From XYD12-FULL-36-8 sp964391015 (GTDB taxonomy: Bacteria > Bacteroidota > Ignavibacteria > Ignavibacteriales > Ignavibacteriaceae), in assembly GCA_964391015.1 (NCBI GenBank), contig CAYMKU010000003.1, positions 113,794-177,793 on the forward strand: a DNA stretch of 64,000 bases, in the 5' to 3' direction. Positions within the stretch are counted from its first letter, which is position 1. Each line of letters begins with the position of its first letter. Below, in pieces: positions 52,548-61,551 of the stretch. Made by a program: the position numbers and the translations under genes. A model generated the notes under the pieces. That model was not told the origin of the DNA, searched no databases, and saw nothing but the letters and a program-made list of their open reading frames with translations.

Positions 52548-52589
52548 TTTTTAATGAATGTATAATTTATATTTTCAAATTTCTGTTTT

Positions 52590-52719
52590 GGGCTAAAGCC
52601 CCTTTATTCCTTTTTTATTTTTCAACGTCATAAATGACGTTGCTAATTAAAATTTTTTCGATCATTAGACACGACATTTATGTCGTGTTGCAATGGAAAA
52701 GGGAAAAATGGCTTTAGCC
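52590..52719. repeat. pair of inverted REP-like modules downstream of the transposase
   Basis: Four palindromes make two modules facing each other. Module 1: GGGCTAAAGCCC at 52590-52601 and CAACGTCATAAATGACGTTG at 52623-52642, followed by CTAATTAA. Module 2 is in the opposite orientation: ACACGACATTTATGTCGTGT at 52669-52688 and GGCTTTAGCC at 52710-52719. Each has a short P1 and a longer P2 palindrome about 20 bp apart. Module 2 ends 12 bp from the transposase stop. This paired arrangement resembles bacterial interspersed mosaic elements. Confidence 0.85.
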
Positions 52720-52731
52720 CAAAATAATTCT

Positions 52732-53166
52732 TTATCCATTTTTAATTTCAAATCCATAACGCTTAATGAATTGCTCAAACTCTTGCTGAAACGAAACCTT
52801 CTTATGGTGTTCTTCCTGTTGTGCAATATAATTTCTAACATCTTGAATTTTATCATCTCCAATACCTATTGCCAAATACTCATCCTGCCATTCAAATTTC
52901 GTTGCGGTCAATTTATTTTTATTTATCCAATGCGATGATTCACCTTTTATTAACTGTGCCATTTTCCCAATGCTCAAATCGTCATTCAATGAAATTAAAC
53001 AATGAACATGATCTGTATAGCCATTTATGAAATCAATAAAGATATTTTTAGTACGTGCATTTTCTTTTATGTGTTGAAATACATTTGGACGAATATCATC
53101 CGATAAAAAGGGATGTCGGTTTTTTGTTGACCAAACATAATGCACATAAATTTTAATGAACGACAT
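52732..53166 (-). mobile_element. REP-associated tyrosine transposase (RAYT, TnpA_REP/Y1 family)
   Basis: This 144-residue protein is a single-domain HUH transposase. The HUH histidines are H53 and H55 in GYTDHVHCLISL, and the likely nucleophile Y113 is in DVRNYIAQQEEHHKK. The start VHYVWSTKNRHPFL and LSIGKMAQLIKGESSHWINK are typical of the IS200/RAYT group. It lies between nuoM and nuoN on their strand with REP-like palindromes immediately outside both ends. RAYTs are single-copy domesticated relatives of IS200 elements that move or amplify such palindromes. The reading frame is intact. There is no TnpB-like partner. Confidence 0.9.
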
Positions 53167-53173
53167 ATTTATT

Positions 53174-53228
53174 TTTGGCTAAAGCCAAATTCTCTTTATT
53201 CATTTTTACAACGCCATAAATGGCGTTG
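53174..53228. repeat. REP-like module upstream of the transposase
   Basis: TTTGGCTAAAGCCAAA at 53174-53189 and CAACGCCATAAATGGCGTTG at 53209-53228 repeat, in the same orientation, the P1-P2 module found at 52590-52642. CTAATTA follows P2 in both copies. It starts 8 bp from the transposase ATG and ends 5 bp before the nuoM stop codon region. Confidence 0.87.
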
Positions 53229-53232
53229 CTAA

Positions 53233-54831
53233 TTATTTTATGCTGCCTAAAAATTTGCCTGATTCACTTAAAAACTGAACCATCGAGTTAACCGAAGTAT
53301 TCATCAAATCAAGCATTGCTGAGGGATAAACTCCCAAGAAAATAATTATCAAACTTAATGGAACAAGCATAGCATATTCTCTCAAATCCATATCCGGCAA
53401 TGATGTCCATTTCTCGTTCAGTTTTCCAAGATAAATTCTTTGAAGTGTCCACAACATGTAACCGGCTCCCAGCAAAATTCCAAGAGTTGAAATAATTGCA
53501 ATAACTCGGATAGTTCCGAAACCAAAACTGCCAAGGAAAACAAATGCTTCGGAAATAAATCCGCTTAATCCCGGCAAACCAATTGCTGCAAAGAAAGCTA
53601 AAGTTGTAAAGCCTGTATAAATTGGCATTTGAACTCCTAAACCGCCGAAACCATCAATATCTCTCGTATGCGCTCTATCATAAATAACTCCAACTATCAA
53701 GAAGAGCATGGCTGTGATTGTACCATGATTGAACATCTGAAGAACTGCGCCTGAGATACCGAGTGTATTTAACGATGCCATTCCGAGCAGTACAAATCCC
53801 ATGTGAGAGATAGATGAATAAGCAATCAGTTTTTTGAAATCTTTTTGAGCCATTGCAGTTAACGCACCGTAAATAATGTTGATCATTCCGAACAATGCAA
53901 TGTACCAAATCAATTGCTTGGTTATCTCAGGAAACATTGTGTAGTTGATTCGAAGAATTCCATAAGTTCCCATTTTCAAAAGCACACCAGCCAGAATAAC
54001 ACTGATTGCAGTTGGTGCTTCAACATGTGCATCAGGTAACCATGTGTGGAAAGGAAACATCGGGATTTTAATTGCAAACCCGATGAATAATCCAAGGAAT
54101 GCAATGAATCTCAAATTATTCGGATTGAACGGAGATAGAATCCCAGTTGCAGTATAATTTGCTGGATCCATCATTGCAATCATGTTGAAAGTAAAAACTT
54201 TGCTTCCATCTGCTAAAGTTTCTGTTGTGCTGAAGTACAATCCAATAACAGCTAAGAGAATGAACACACTTCCTAGCAAAGTGTACAGGAAGAATTTTAT
54301 TGCTGCATATTCTTTGCGAGGACCTCCCCAAATACCGATTAAGAAGTACATTGGGAGCAGCATCAATTCCCAGAAAATGTAGAAGAGGAAGAAATCTAAG
54401 GAAACAAAAACTCCCATCATTCCGGTATCGAGTAGAAGGAACATTGCAAAATACCCTTTAACAGATTTATTTATGCTGAAAGATGAAAGTGTTGAAATAA
54501 AACAAATGATTGCGGTCAATAAAACTAGGGGGACACTGAGTCCGTCAATTCCCATATAATAATCAATCTTTACTCTGCCAATCCAGGAAAATCCTTCAAT
54601 ATCAATCCATCTGAATTTTTCGATGAACTGAAATGAACTAGCATCGAACACTCCGCCTTTAGCGTAATTAAAACCTGCAAGAATAATAATTGCAAGAATA
54701 ACCTGGATACTTGTTATAAGCAGAGTTAATCCTTTAATTGCTTTTTCCTGAGTTTTAGGAATAAATAAGATAATCACCATTCCGAGAATCGGAAGCAGTG
54801 TTATCCATGAAAGAATTGGATAGCTTGCCAT
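53233..54831 (-). CDS. nuoM: NADH-quinone oxidoreductase subunit M
   Basis: This 532-residue antiporter-like subunit of complex I has about 14 membrane helices. Family features include FYIFWELMLLPMYFLIGIWG with the conserved helix-5 glutamate, GFAIKIPMFPFHTWLPDAHV with the helix-7 lysine, EAPTAISVILAGVLLKMGTY, and KDFKKLIAYSSISHMGFVLL. It would conduct one proton per catalytic cycle. It follows nuoL by 8 bp. Its stop is 66 bp before the transposase start codon, so the insertion did not break its frame. Confidence 0.96.
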   Translation of the reverse strand: MASYPILSWITLLPILGMVIILFIPKTQEKAIKGLTLLITSIQVILAIIILAGFNYAKGGVFDASSFQFIEKFRWIDIEGFSWIGRVKIDYYMGIDGLSVPLVLLTAIICFISTLSSFSINKSVKGYFAMFLLLDTGMMGVFVSLDFFLFYIFWELMLLPMYFLIGIWGGPRKEYAAIKFFLYTLLGSVFILLAVIGLYFSTTETLADGSKVFTFNMIAMMDPANYTATGILSPFNPNNLRFIAFLGLFIGFAIKIPMFPFHTWLPDAHVEAPTAISVILAGVLLKMGTYGILRINYTMFPEITKQLIWYIALFGMINIIYGALTAMAQKDFKKLIAYSSISHMGFVLLGMASLNTLGISGAVLQMFNHGTITAMLFLIVGVIYDRAHTRDIDGFGGLGVQMPIYTGFTTLAFFAAIGLPGLSGFISEAFVFLGSFGFGTIRVIAIISTLGILLGAGYMLWTLQRIYLGKLNEKWTSLPDMDLREYAMLVPLSLIIIFLGVYPSAMLDLMNTSVNSMVQFLSESGKFLGSIK

Positions 54832-54839
54832 TTTATTAC

Positions 54840-56936
54840 CTAGAATGACTTAAATAAAAATAATAGTATCAATAAGGAAAAGATTACCAGCACAATGTAT
54901 GTCTGAACTTTTCCAGTTTGAAATTTTCTAAATAAAAGACCAATAAAACCGCTGAAGTAAGCCATGAAATTAACTAAACCGTCAACCACACCGCTGTCAA
55001 ATTTCCCGCTGACCTTTGATAAACCTCGAGTTAATGTTGCCGAACCGTTTACAATTCCATCTATAATTGTGTTATCAAACCACCGCAAGAAATTACTGAA
55101 TGCGAGAGTTCCTCCAACAAACACCGTGTTGTAGAACTCATCAAAGTACCATTTGTTAAAAGACAAATTATAAAGCGGTTTGATCTTAGCTGCTAATTTA
55201 TCCGCATCCAATTTTTTCCATTGATAGAACAGGAATGCAAACAAAATTCCTAATCCTGCAACAAATCCCGACAAGAAAATAGTTGGAACATGAGCAGAGT
55301 GCATAGCATGAGTATATTCATGCGAAAAAGTAACTTCCTCATTTTGCTTAGTAGCACTTTCTTCCTTTGGTGCTTCAACCATAAATGAATAACGAGAAGA
55401 TTCGGGTGTTGAAAGCGTTGGCGGCTTAACCCATTTGGATAAAACCCATCCGGCATCTGCATTAAACGGATTTGGTGTGTACCAAATAAAAATTGATAAA
55501 CCGGATAGAAGAATCAAAGGCATTATCATCAAGAATGGTGACTCATGAGCATGATCGTATTTTTCTTTGTTCCTTGGTTCGCCATGAAAAGTGAGTATCA
55601 CTAATCTAAACATATAGAAAGCTGTAAGCATCGCAACTGTAAATCCAATAAAAGTAAAGAACCAATTTCCAGTAAGCGAAGTATATGCTAAAGTTCCAGC
55701 TAAAATCCCATCCTTACTTAAGAAACCTGATGTTAGTGGAATTCCTGAAAGTGCAAGTGTTGCGAGCAGAAATGTTGCATAAGTTATCGGGAGTTTCTTC
55801 CTCAATCCGCCCATGTTTTGAATATCTTGTTCATGATGCATTGCATGAATAACCGATCCTGAGCCAAGAAACAAACATGCTTTGAAGAATGCATGAGTAA
55901 TCAAGTGGAAGAAAGCAAAAACATAAGCCCCAATTCCAAGTGCCATAATCATGTAACCAAGCTGACTTACAGTAGAGTAAGCTAAAACTCTTTTAATATC
56001 GTTTTGAGTTAATGCAATAGTTGCTGGAATAAATGCTGAAATTGCACCGATGATTGCGATGATAAGTAAAGCATCACCGGAAAGAATTGGGAAAATTCTT
56101 ACAACGAAATAAACACCGGCTGCAACCATTGTAGCAGCATGAATCAATGCACTAACGGGTGTCGGACCTTCCATTGCATCTGGCAGCCATACATGAAGAG
56201 GGAACTGAGCTGATTTTCCTATTGCACCACAGAATAAAAGTAATCCAGTTATTGTTAACCAAAATTCGCTGTTGAATGGTAGAACTCCAGCCGCGACTGA
56301 ATCGAATATTTCCTGGAATGAAAATGTTTTATAAGTAATGAATAATATCAAAATTCCAGCAAACATTCCGAGGTCACCGATTCTATTTACAATAAATGCT
56401 TTCTTTGCAGCATCGGAGGCAGTTTTCTTTTCAAACCAAAAGCCAATTAATAGATAAGAAGATAAGCCAACCAATTCCCAGAAAATGTACATCATCAAAA
56501 CGTTGTGGGTGAAAACAATGCCCGTCATGGAGAAAGTAAATATTCCAAGATAAGCGAAATATCGATTGTATCTTTTATCTCCCTTCATATAATCAATTGA
56601 GAAGAGATGAACAACCATGCTGATTAAAAAAACTGTGAAGTTCATAATCACAGCTACATTGTCCAGCTTAATTCCGAGCTTAACAATTATTTCACCGAAG
56701 AAGGGAATTACTCCGAAGTTGATCCAATTAAATTCTGAAACAATATTCTCATACAAATAACCGGAAAGTTTTGTGTAGAGTAAAACAACTGAAAGAATGA
56801 ATCCAAGTACAATTAAAACATTCTCAATCAAGAATGCCCACTTGAACTTCATCCCTGTGAACAATGTTAAGATGAATCCTAAAAGTGGAATGAATAAGAT
56901 TACAACGGATAAATTAATTAAAGCTTCTTGAGACAT
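54840..56936 (-). CDS. nuoL: NADH-quinone oxidoreductase subunit L
   Basis: This is the largest antiporter-like complex I subunit, 698 residues. It has the usual core (YIFWELVGLSSYLLIGFWFE, GKSAQFPLHVWLPDAMEGPT, NDIKRVLAYSTVSQLGYMIM, HAFFKACLFLGSGSVIHAMH) and a C-terminal extension that would run as the lateral helix HL and last membrane helix. The stretch around 500-540 is hydrophilic and charged (EAPKEESATKQNEEVTFSHE), which interrupts the membrane domain before the C-terminal part. It starts 3 bp after the nuoK stop and is the fourth last of the operon. Confidence 0.96.
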   Translation of the reverse strand: MSQEALINLSVVILFIPLLGFILTLFTGMKFKWAFLIENVLIVLGFILSVVLLYTKLSGYLYENIVSEFNWINFGVIPFFGEIIVKLGIKLDNVAVIMNFTVFLISMVVHLFSIDYMKGDKRYNRYFAYLGIFTFSMTGIVFTHNVLMMYIFWELVGLSSYLLIGFWFEKKTASDAAKKAFIVNRIGDLGMFAGILILFITYKTFSFQEIFDSVAAGVLPFNSEFWLTITGLLLFCGAIGKSAQFPLHVWLPDAMEGPTPVSALIHAATMVAAGVYFVVRIFPILSGDALLIIAIIGAISAFIPATIALTQNDIKRVLAYSTVSQLGYMIMALGIGAYVFAFFHLITHAFFKACLFLGSGSVIHAMHHEQDIQNMGGLRKKLPITYATFLLATLALSGIPLTSGFLSKDGILAGTLAYTSLTGNWFFTFIGFTVAMLTAFYMFRLVILTFHGEPRNKEKYDHAHESPFLMIMPLILLSGLSIFIWYTPNPFNADAGWVLSKWVKPPTLSTPESSRYSFMVEAPKEESATKQNEEVTFSHEYTHAMHSAHVPTIFLSGFVAGLGILFAFLFYQWKKLDADKLAAKIKPLYNLSFNKWYFDEFYNTVFVGGTLAFSNFLRWFDNTIIDGIVNGSATLTRGLSKVSGKFDSGVVDGLVNFMAYFSGFIGLLFRKFQTGKVQTYIVLVIFSLLILLFLFKSF

Positions 56937-56939
56937 AGT

Positions 56940-57251
56940 TTATTCTTTAAGCCGATCTATTTCATCAACATTAACAGATGAGAAAACTTTATAAATATTT
57001 AATACGATTGCCAATGCAATTGCTGCTTCTGCCGCAGCTAAAACAATAACGAACAAAGCCATCAACTGACCTTGAAATCCAAAATTCCCATATCGAGCAA
57101 AAGCAACAAAATTTATGTTTGCAGCATTAAGAATTAGCTCAACTCCCATAAGAACCATCACTGCATTTTTTCGCGTAACGATTCCGAAAATCCCTAACGC
57201 GAAAAGAATTGTGCTGACAAACAAATAATGATATACACCTACTGTAACCAT
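56940..57251 (-). CDS. nuoK: NADH-quinone oxidoreductase subunit K
   Basis: This 103-residue membrane subunit has three hydrophobic helices, with the conserved membrane glutamates in LMGVELILNAANINFVAFAR and AAAEAAIALAIVLNIYK, which belong to the central proton-transfer axis of complex I. It lies 12 bp after nuoJ and 3 bp before nuoL. Confidence 0.94.
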   Translation of the reverse strand: MVTVGVYHYLFVSTILFALGIFGIVTRKNAVMVLMGVELILNAANINFVAFARYGNFGFQGQLMALFVIVLAAAEAAIALAIVLNIYKVFSSVNVDEIDRLKE

Positions 57252-57263
57252 AAAATAATTTTC

Positions 57264-57752
57264 CTATTTCCTTGCTATTGATGCCGCACCAAGAAGTGCG
57301 ATTAACAAGACTACTCCCAACAGTTCAAAAGGTAAAACCCATTCGTTCATTAAAAGCAGACCTAAATTAAAAGTCGTCGCCGGAGAATTTTTTACGTCAA
57401 GATTAAGCCAATTTGTGTTTAACAAAACTGCAAGAAGAAATCCTCCGAGAATTCCTACTCCAATTGTTGCCGGAAGTATTTGGAACACTCCGGTTTTAAT
57501 TTGAACATTCGTAATCTTGTTAGTTAACATTACACCAAAGATCATTAAAATTAAAATACCGCCGACATACACAATCAACTGAACAATCGCCACAAAATCG
57601 GCTCCAAGCAGAGCATAAAGTCCGGCAATGCCAAACAGTGTAAAAAGTAAAGAGAAAGCTGAATAGACAATATTCCGAACCGTAACAACCATGTAAGCAG
57701 ATAAAATTGTTACAAGTGCAAAAAGGTAAAATATGATATCGTAAAGTGTCAT
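57264..57752 (-). CDS. nuoJ: NADH-quinone oxidoreductase subunit J
   Basis: This 162-residue membrane subunit has five hydrophobic helices. TVRNIVYSAFSLLFTLFGIA, then GLYALLGADFVAIVQLIVYV with the pi-bulge helix-3 region, and GGILILMIFGVMLT are recognisable. It sits between nuoI (2-bp gap) and nuoK. No unusual feature was seen. Confidence 0.93.
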   Translation of the reverse strand: MTLYDIIFYLFALVTILSAYMVVTVRNIVYSAFSLLFTLFGIAGLYALLGADFVAIVQLIVYVGGILILMIFGVMLTNKITNVQIKTGVFQILPATIGVGILGGFLLAVLLNTNWLNLDVKNSPATTFNLGLLLMNEWVLPFELLGVVLLIALLGAASIARK

Positions 57753-57754
57753 GT

Positions 57755-58357
57755 TTAGCTTACCTTGTTTTCTCCTGGATTATCAGTACTTGGCGGTGGA
57801 GTATCAACCTTAGGTTTTACTTCTGCTGATGCAGTTGGAGTAACCGGCTTTTTAGCAGCAGTTTTCTCCGCTTCATATTTTTGATAATTAAGTTTTTTCT
57901 GTTCACGTTCTTCGGGTGTAAGAGTTACAAAATCATAAATCAAATCATTGCGACTAAATTCTGAAAACTCGTAAACGTCTGTCATGTATATGCATTCTGT
58001 TGGACAAGGAAAAACACAAAGCTGACAGTAACAGCACTTTGCAAAATCTATATTGAATTTTGTAACCCACAGAGCTTTCTTTTTTCCATTAGAAGTTTTA
58101 CCAATATCGTCTGTTGGCAGTCCCTTTACAGTTTCAATTTCAATACAGCTTACAGGACAGGCACGTGAACATTGGTCGCATCCAATGCAATCATCCATGT
58201 TAACATAAAGTCTGTTTCGTTCCCTTTCAGATAAATCTAATCTTACGTCCGGGTATTGGATTGTTACTGATGGAACAAACATGTGCTTGAATGTTACCTT
58301 CATTCCAATTGCTATGGTTGTTAAGCTTGACCAGATATTTGAGAAGTATTCTTTCAT
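57755..58357 (-). CDS. nuoI: NADH-quinone oxidoreductase subunit I with long C-terminal tail
   Basis: This is the ferredoxin-like subunit that carries clusters N6a and N6b between the peripheral arm and NuoB. Cluster 1 ligands are C57, C60, C63 and C67 in CIGCDQCSRACP, and cluster 2 ligands are C108, C111, C114 and C118 in CCYCQLCVFPCP. The N-terminus has an amphipathic helix. Residues about 155-200 form a lysine-, alanine- and proline-rich tail (TPTASAEVKPKVDTPPPSTD) that typical NuoI proteins lack. It starts one base after the nuoH stop and is 2 bp from nuoJ. Confidence 0.94.
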   Translation of the reverse strand: MKEYFSNIWSSLTTIAIGMKVTFKHMFVPSVTIQYPDVRLDLSERERNRLYVNMDDCIGCDQCSRACPVSCIEIETVKGLPTDDIGKTSNGKKKALWVTKFNIDFAKCCYCQLCVFPCPTECIYMTDVYEFSEFSRNDLIYDFVTLTPEEREQKKLNYQKYEAEKTAAKKPVTPTASAEVKPKVDTPPPSTDNPGENKVS

Positions 58358-59428
58358 CTACAAAACAGTAATTAGTCCGACAATGATTAGATTAACAAAA
58401 GCAATCGGAATTAAATATTTCCAGCACAATGCCATTAGCTGATCAACTCGCAATCGTGGAAGTGTCCAGCGTAGCCACATCTGAACAAATACGAAAAATG
58501 CTCCTTTGAATGCAAACCAGAAAAATTGTTCAATGGGAATTAACCATGAAGTGCCGATCAAATTTCCAAAATAACCGAACGGGGATTGATAACCACCTAA
58601 AAATAATGCAGTAACGATTGCTGAAACTGCATACATGTTTGCATATTCAGCTAAGAAAAACATTGCGAACTTCATTCCCGAATATTCGGTGTGATAACCT
58701 GATACTAATTCTGATTCTGCTTCAGGAATATCAAATGGAGTTCTATTCACTTCAGCAAGTGAGCTAGTGTAAATGACAAGGAATCCAATGAACATTAATG
58801 GAATGAATAAAAACTTTTCTATCCCAGTTCCTGGTCCGCCAAATATCATCCAATTCCAAATGTAACCGGTTTGCATTTCGCTGAGAGTGTGCAAGTTTAA
58901 TGTACGAGTGATCATCACAACTGTCAGTACAACAAGGATTGTTGGGATTTCATAGCTAATAATTTGAGCAGCTGCTCTCATTGCTCCAAGCAGCGAGTAC
59001 TTGTTGTTTGAAGACCAGCCAGCCATTAAAATTCCAGCTACAACTAAACCCGAAATTCCAATGATAAAAAATATTCCCAAATCTAAGTTGGAACCGATGT
59101 AATAGCTTGAAAATGGAATGGCGGCAAAAGCGGCATAGCTTCCGGCAAAAACTAATATTGGAGCCAAGTTGAATAGCGGTTTATCATTAGCGGAAGCCGA
59201 AATATCTTCTTTCTGAATTAGTTTAATTAGATCTGCAATAGTTTGCAGCCAACCGTGCCATCCTGTCCGCATCGGGCCTAATCTATCTTGCATGTGGGCA
59301 GATACTTTTCGTTCAAGCCAGACAGCAAAGAGAACAAATAAAAGAATAAATAATAATGGAGGAATTCCAGTAATGATTGCAGCAATAATTTCATTTCCGA
59401 ATAGATCAACAAAAAAATCGTACATCAT
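58358..59428 (-). CDS. nuoH: NADH-quinone oxidoreductase subunit H
   Basis: This membrane subunit forms most of the quinone chamber floor. The 356-residue protein shows LERKVSAHMQDRLGPMRTGW, LQTIADLIKLIQKEDI, AEVNRTPFDIPEAESELVSG and FFLAEYANMYAVSA, which carry the conserved charged residues, plus RWTLPRLRVDQLMALCWKYL near the end. Its ATG overlaps the nuoD stop by four bases (ATGA), so translation is probably coupled. Confidence 0.95.
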   Translation of the reverse strand: MMYDFFVDLFGNEIIAAIITGIPPLLFILLFVLFAVWLERKVSAHMQDRLGPMRTGWHGWLQTIADLIKLIQKEDISASANDKPLFNLAPILVFAGSYAAFAAIPFSSYYIGSNLDLGIFFIIGISGLVVAGILMAGWSSNNKYSLLGAMRAAAQIISYEIPTILVVLTVVMITRTLNLHTLSEMQTGYIWNWMIFGGPGTGIEKFLFIPLMFIGFLVIYTSSLAEVNRTPFDIPEAESELVSGYHTEYSGMKFAMFFLAEYANMYAVSAIVTALFLGGYQSPFGYFGNLIGTSWLIPIEQFFWFAFKGAFFVFVQMWLRWTLPRLRVDQLMALCWKYLIPIAFVNLIIVGLITVL

Positions 59429-60462
59429 CTGTCAACCTCGCCAAGAACAATATCAACACTACCGAGAATTGCAATTATATCTGCCACCATGTGACCACGG
59501 CAGAGTACATCCATAACTCCCAAATTCACGAAGGATGGAGCACGTGCTTTAACTCTAAATGGGTTTAGGTTTCCGTCACTTATTATAAAATAACCTAATT
59601 CACCGCGAGGGTTTTCAACTCGCGCATAAACTTGTCCTACTGGTGGTTTAATTCTTTTTGGAATAGCTGAAGTAACATCTCCTTCAGGAAGTTGGTCGAG
59701 TGCCTGTTCAATTATTTTCAAGCTTTCGCCCATTTCAAGAACTCGTACCCAGTATCGGTCCCAGCAGTCGCCAACTGTTCCGAGCTTTCCTTCGCCAACG
59801 GGAATATCAAAATCGAATTTGTGATAAACCGAATATGGATCATCTTTTCTTAGGTCCCACTTCAAACCCGATCCTCGCAGCATTGGACCTGAGATTCCAT
59901 AATTTATAGCAGTGTCGAGTGGAAGGATTCCAACGTTAGCAGTCCGCTCAACAAAAATTTTATTGTAGGTAAGGAGATCGTTTAGTTCTTTTATTTTAGG
60001 TTTGAAGTATGTACAAAATTCTTTTGTCTTTCTTACAAAATCGGGATGAAGATCGTGAGATAAACCGCCAACCCAAATGTAATTGTAAAGAAGCCGTGCA
60101 CCGCAAGTCATTTCAAACAGACTTAGTATTATTTCACGGTCTCTAAAGCAGAACAGGAAAGGAGTCATTGCTCCAATATCTGCGCCATAGGTTCCCAAAG
60201 CAACTAAGTGTGATGCAATTCGCTGAAGTTCTGCCATTATCACACGAATGTATTCAACTCTTTCTGGAACTTGAATATTCAGTAACCTTTCAACCGCAAT
60301 AACATAGCCAAGCTCATTTCCCATTGAAGCAAGATAATCCATTCTATCAGTGTAGGGAATAACCTGTGGGTAAGTCATTACTTCACAGTGTTTCTCAAAA
60401 CAGCGGTGGAGATAACCAATGTGTGGAATTACTTTTGTAATAATTTCCCCTTCAAGTTGAAG
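59425..60462 (-). CDS. nuoD: NADH-quinone oxidoreductase subunit D, N-terminus lost in gap
   Basis: This is the 49-kDa-type quinone-site subunit. The visible 345 residues begin LQLEGEIITKVIPHIGYLHR, about 50 residues into a normal NuoD, and continue through YPQVIPYTDRMDYLASMGNE, GALLYNYIWVGGL-like ARLLYNYIWVGGLSHDLHPD, PMLRGSGLKWDLRKDDPYSV and the end VDIVLGEVDR. The missing part is the start including the usual GPQHPATHG motif. Whether it is a separate gene or fused to nuoC, as in some relatives, cannot be decided because the gap lies at the junction. Confidence 0.93.
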   Translation of the reverse strand, partial: LQLEGEIITKVIPHIGYLHRCFEKHCEVMTYPQVIPYTDRMDYLASMGNELGYVIAVERLLNIQVPERVEYIRVIMAELQRIASHLVALGTYGADIGAMTPFLFCFRDREIILSLFEMTCGARLLYNYIWVGGLSHDLHPDFVRKTKEFCTYFKPKIKELNDLLTYNKIFVERTANVGILPLDTAINYGISGPMLRGSGLKWDLRKDDPYSVYHKFDFDIPVGEGKLGTVGDCWDRYWVRVLEMGESLKIIEQALDQLPEGDVTSAIPKRIKPPVGQVYARVENPRGELGYFIISDGNLNPFRVKARAPSFVNLGVMDVLCRGHMVADIIAILGSVDIVLGEVDR

Positions 60463-60562
60463 NNNNNNNNNNNNNNNNNNNNNNNNNNNNNNNNNNNNNN
60501 NNNNNNNNNNNNNNNNNNNNNNNNNNNNNNNNNNNNNNNNNNNNNNNNNNNNNNNNNNNNNN
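60463..60562. other. assembly gap of 100 N between nuoC and nuoD
   Basis: The gap hides the nuoC end and the nuoD start. Since roughly 50 NuoD residues are missing, the real distance is probably greater than 100 bp, so the N count is a placeholder. Confidence 0.95.
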
Positions 60563-61059
60563 GGATTCTTATAATCTTTTCTTAAGGGATAACCTGCTTC
60601 CCAATCATAAGGCATTAAAATTCTTCTTAGGTCAGGATGATTGATAAAATTTATTCCAAATAAATCGTATGCCTCGCGTTCATTCCAATCGGCAGAATGC
60701 CAAATGCTTGTAACAGATTTTACTTGAGGATTATCTCTCGAGGTTGAAACCTTAATTGTAATCTTTTGTTTTAAATAAACAGATTCCAGATGATAAACAA
60801 CGCTTAAAGTTCCTCCAACGATCAGTGAACTCCCATCGGGCTGCGCTTCTTTCTTCCCATTTGCATCATCTACTCCGGAAAGGTTCATACAGTTATCAAA
60901 CTTCAAAACCTCCTCATCTCTGAGGAACAAACCGACTTCATCTATTTTTAATGGATCAACAACAATAAATGATTCAACTGGAATTCCGCTTTTTAATTCG
61001 ATGACCGAGTCACCGAACTTATCTTTTAAAATTTTGAATATTTCTTCTGCCGTTTTCAT
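60563..61059 (-). CDS. nuoC: NADH-quinone oxidoreductase subunit C, C-terminus lost in gap
   Basis: This is the 30-kDa-type subunit of the peripheral arm. The visible 165 residues contain TSIWHSADWNEREAYDLFGI, then FINHPDLRRILMPYDWEAG and YPLRKDYKN before the gap, which is the standard end region of NuoC. An insert-like stretch (about 58-78, DDANGKKEAQPDGSSLIVGG) looks longer than usual. The ATG overlaps the nuoB stop by four bases. Only a few residues are likely missing. Confidence 0.92.
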
Positions 61060-61547
61060 GCGGTCTTCTTAACCAGAGATTCGTTTCTAATTTTTTCTTG
61101 CAGTTTCATCAAACCTTCGAGAAGAGCTTCGGGGCGGGGAGGACAACCTGGTACATAAACATCAACTGGTACAACTCTATCAACACCCTTTAAAACATGA
61201 TAGCCATGTTCCCAGTAAGGCCCACCGCAATTTGAACAGCTTCCCATTGAAATTACATATTTGGGATCGGGCATTTGCTCGTACAATCTCTTAACACGCA
61301 AAGCCATTTTCAAAGTTACTGTTCCTGAAATGATGATAACATCCGATTGTCTTGGTGAAGGTCTGGGAATTACTCCGAACCTATCAAAATCATAATGCGA
61401 AGCTGATGTGGCCATCATTTCGATAGCACAACAGGCGAGTCCAAATCCAACTTGCCACAAAGATGATAATCTTGACCAGTTAAGTAAATCATCAACGGTT
61501 GTGATTACAATATTGTCGTCGGTAAACTGTTTATCAAGTAAGCCCAT
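61056..61547 (-). CDS. nuoB: NADH-quinone oxidoreductase subunit B
   Basis: This 163-residue subunit holds terminal cluster N2. The ligands C39 and C40 are in GLACCAIEMMATSASHYDFD, C104 in GSCSNCGGPYW and C135 in YVPGCPPRPEAL. RFGVIPRPSPRQSDVIIISG is the conserved quinone-site loop. It starts 4 bp after the nuoA stop and overlaps nuoC. Confidence 0.96.
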   Translation of the reverse strand: MGLLDKQFTDDNIVITTVDDLLNWSRLSSLWQVGFGLACCAIEMMATSASHYDFDRFGVIPRPSPRQSDVIIISGTVTLKMALRVKRLYEQMPDPKYVISMGSCSNCGGPYWEHGYHVLKGVDRVVPVDVYVPGCPPRPEALLEGLMKLQEKIRNESLVKKTA

Positions 61548-61551
61548 AAGT

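Noticed and set aside
59425..61059. A single fused nuoCD gene
   Set aside because: The frame is continuous only through 100 placeholder N, so fusion cannot be judged; I list two partial genes.
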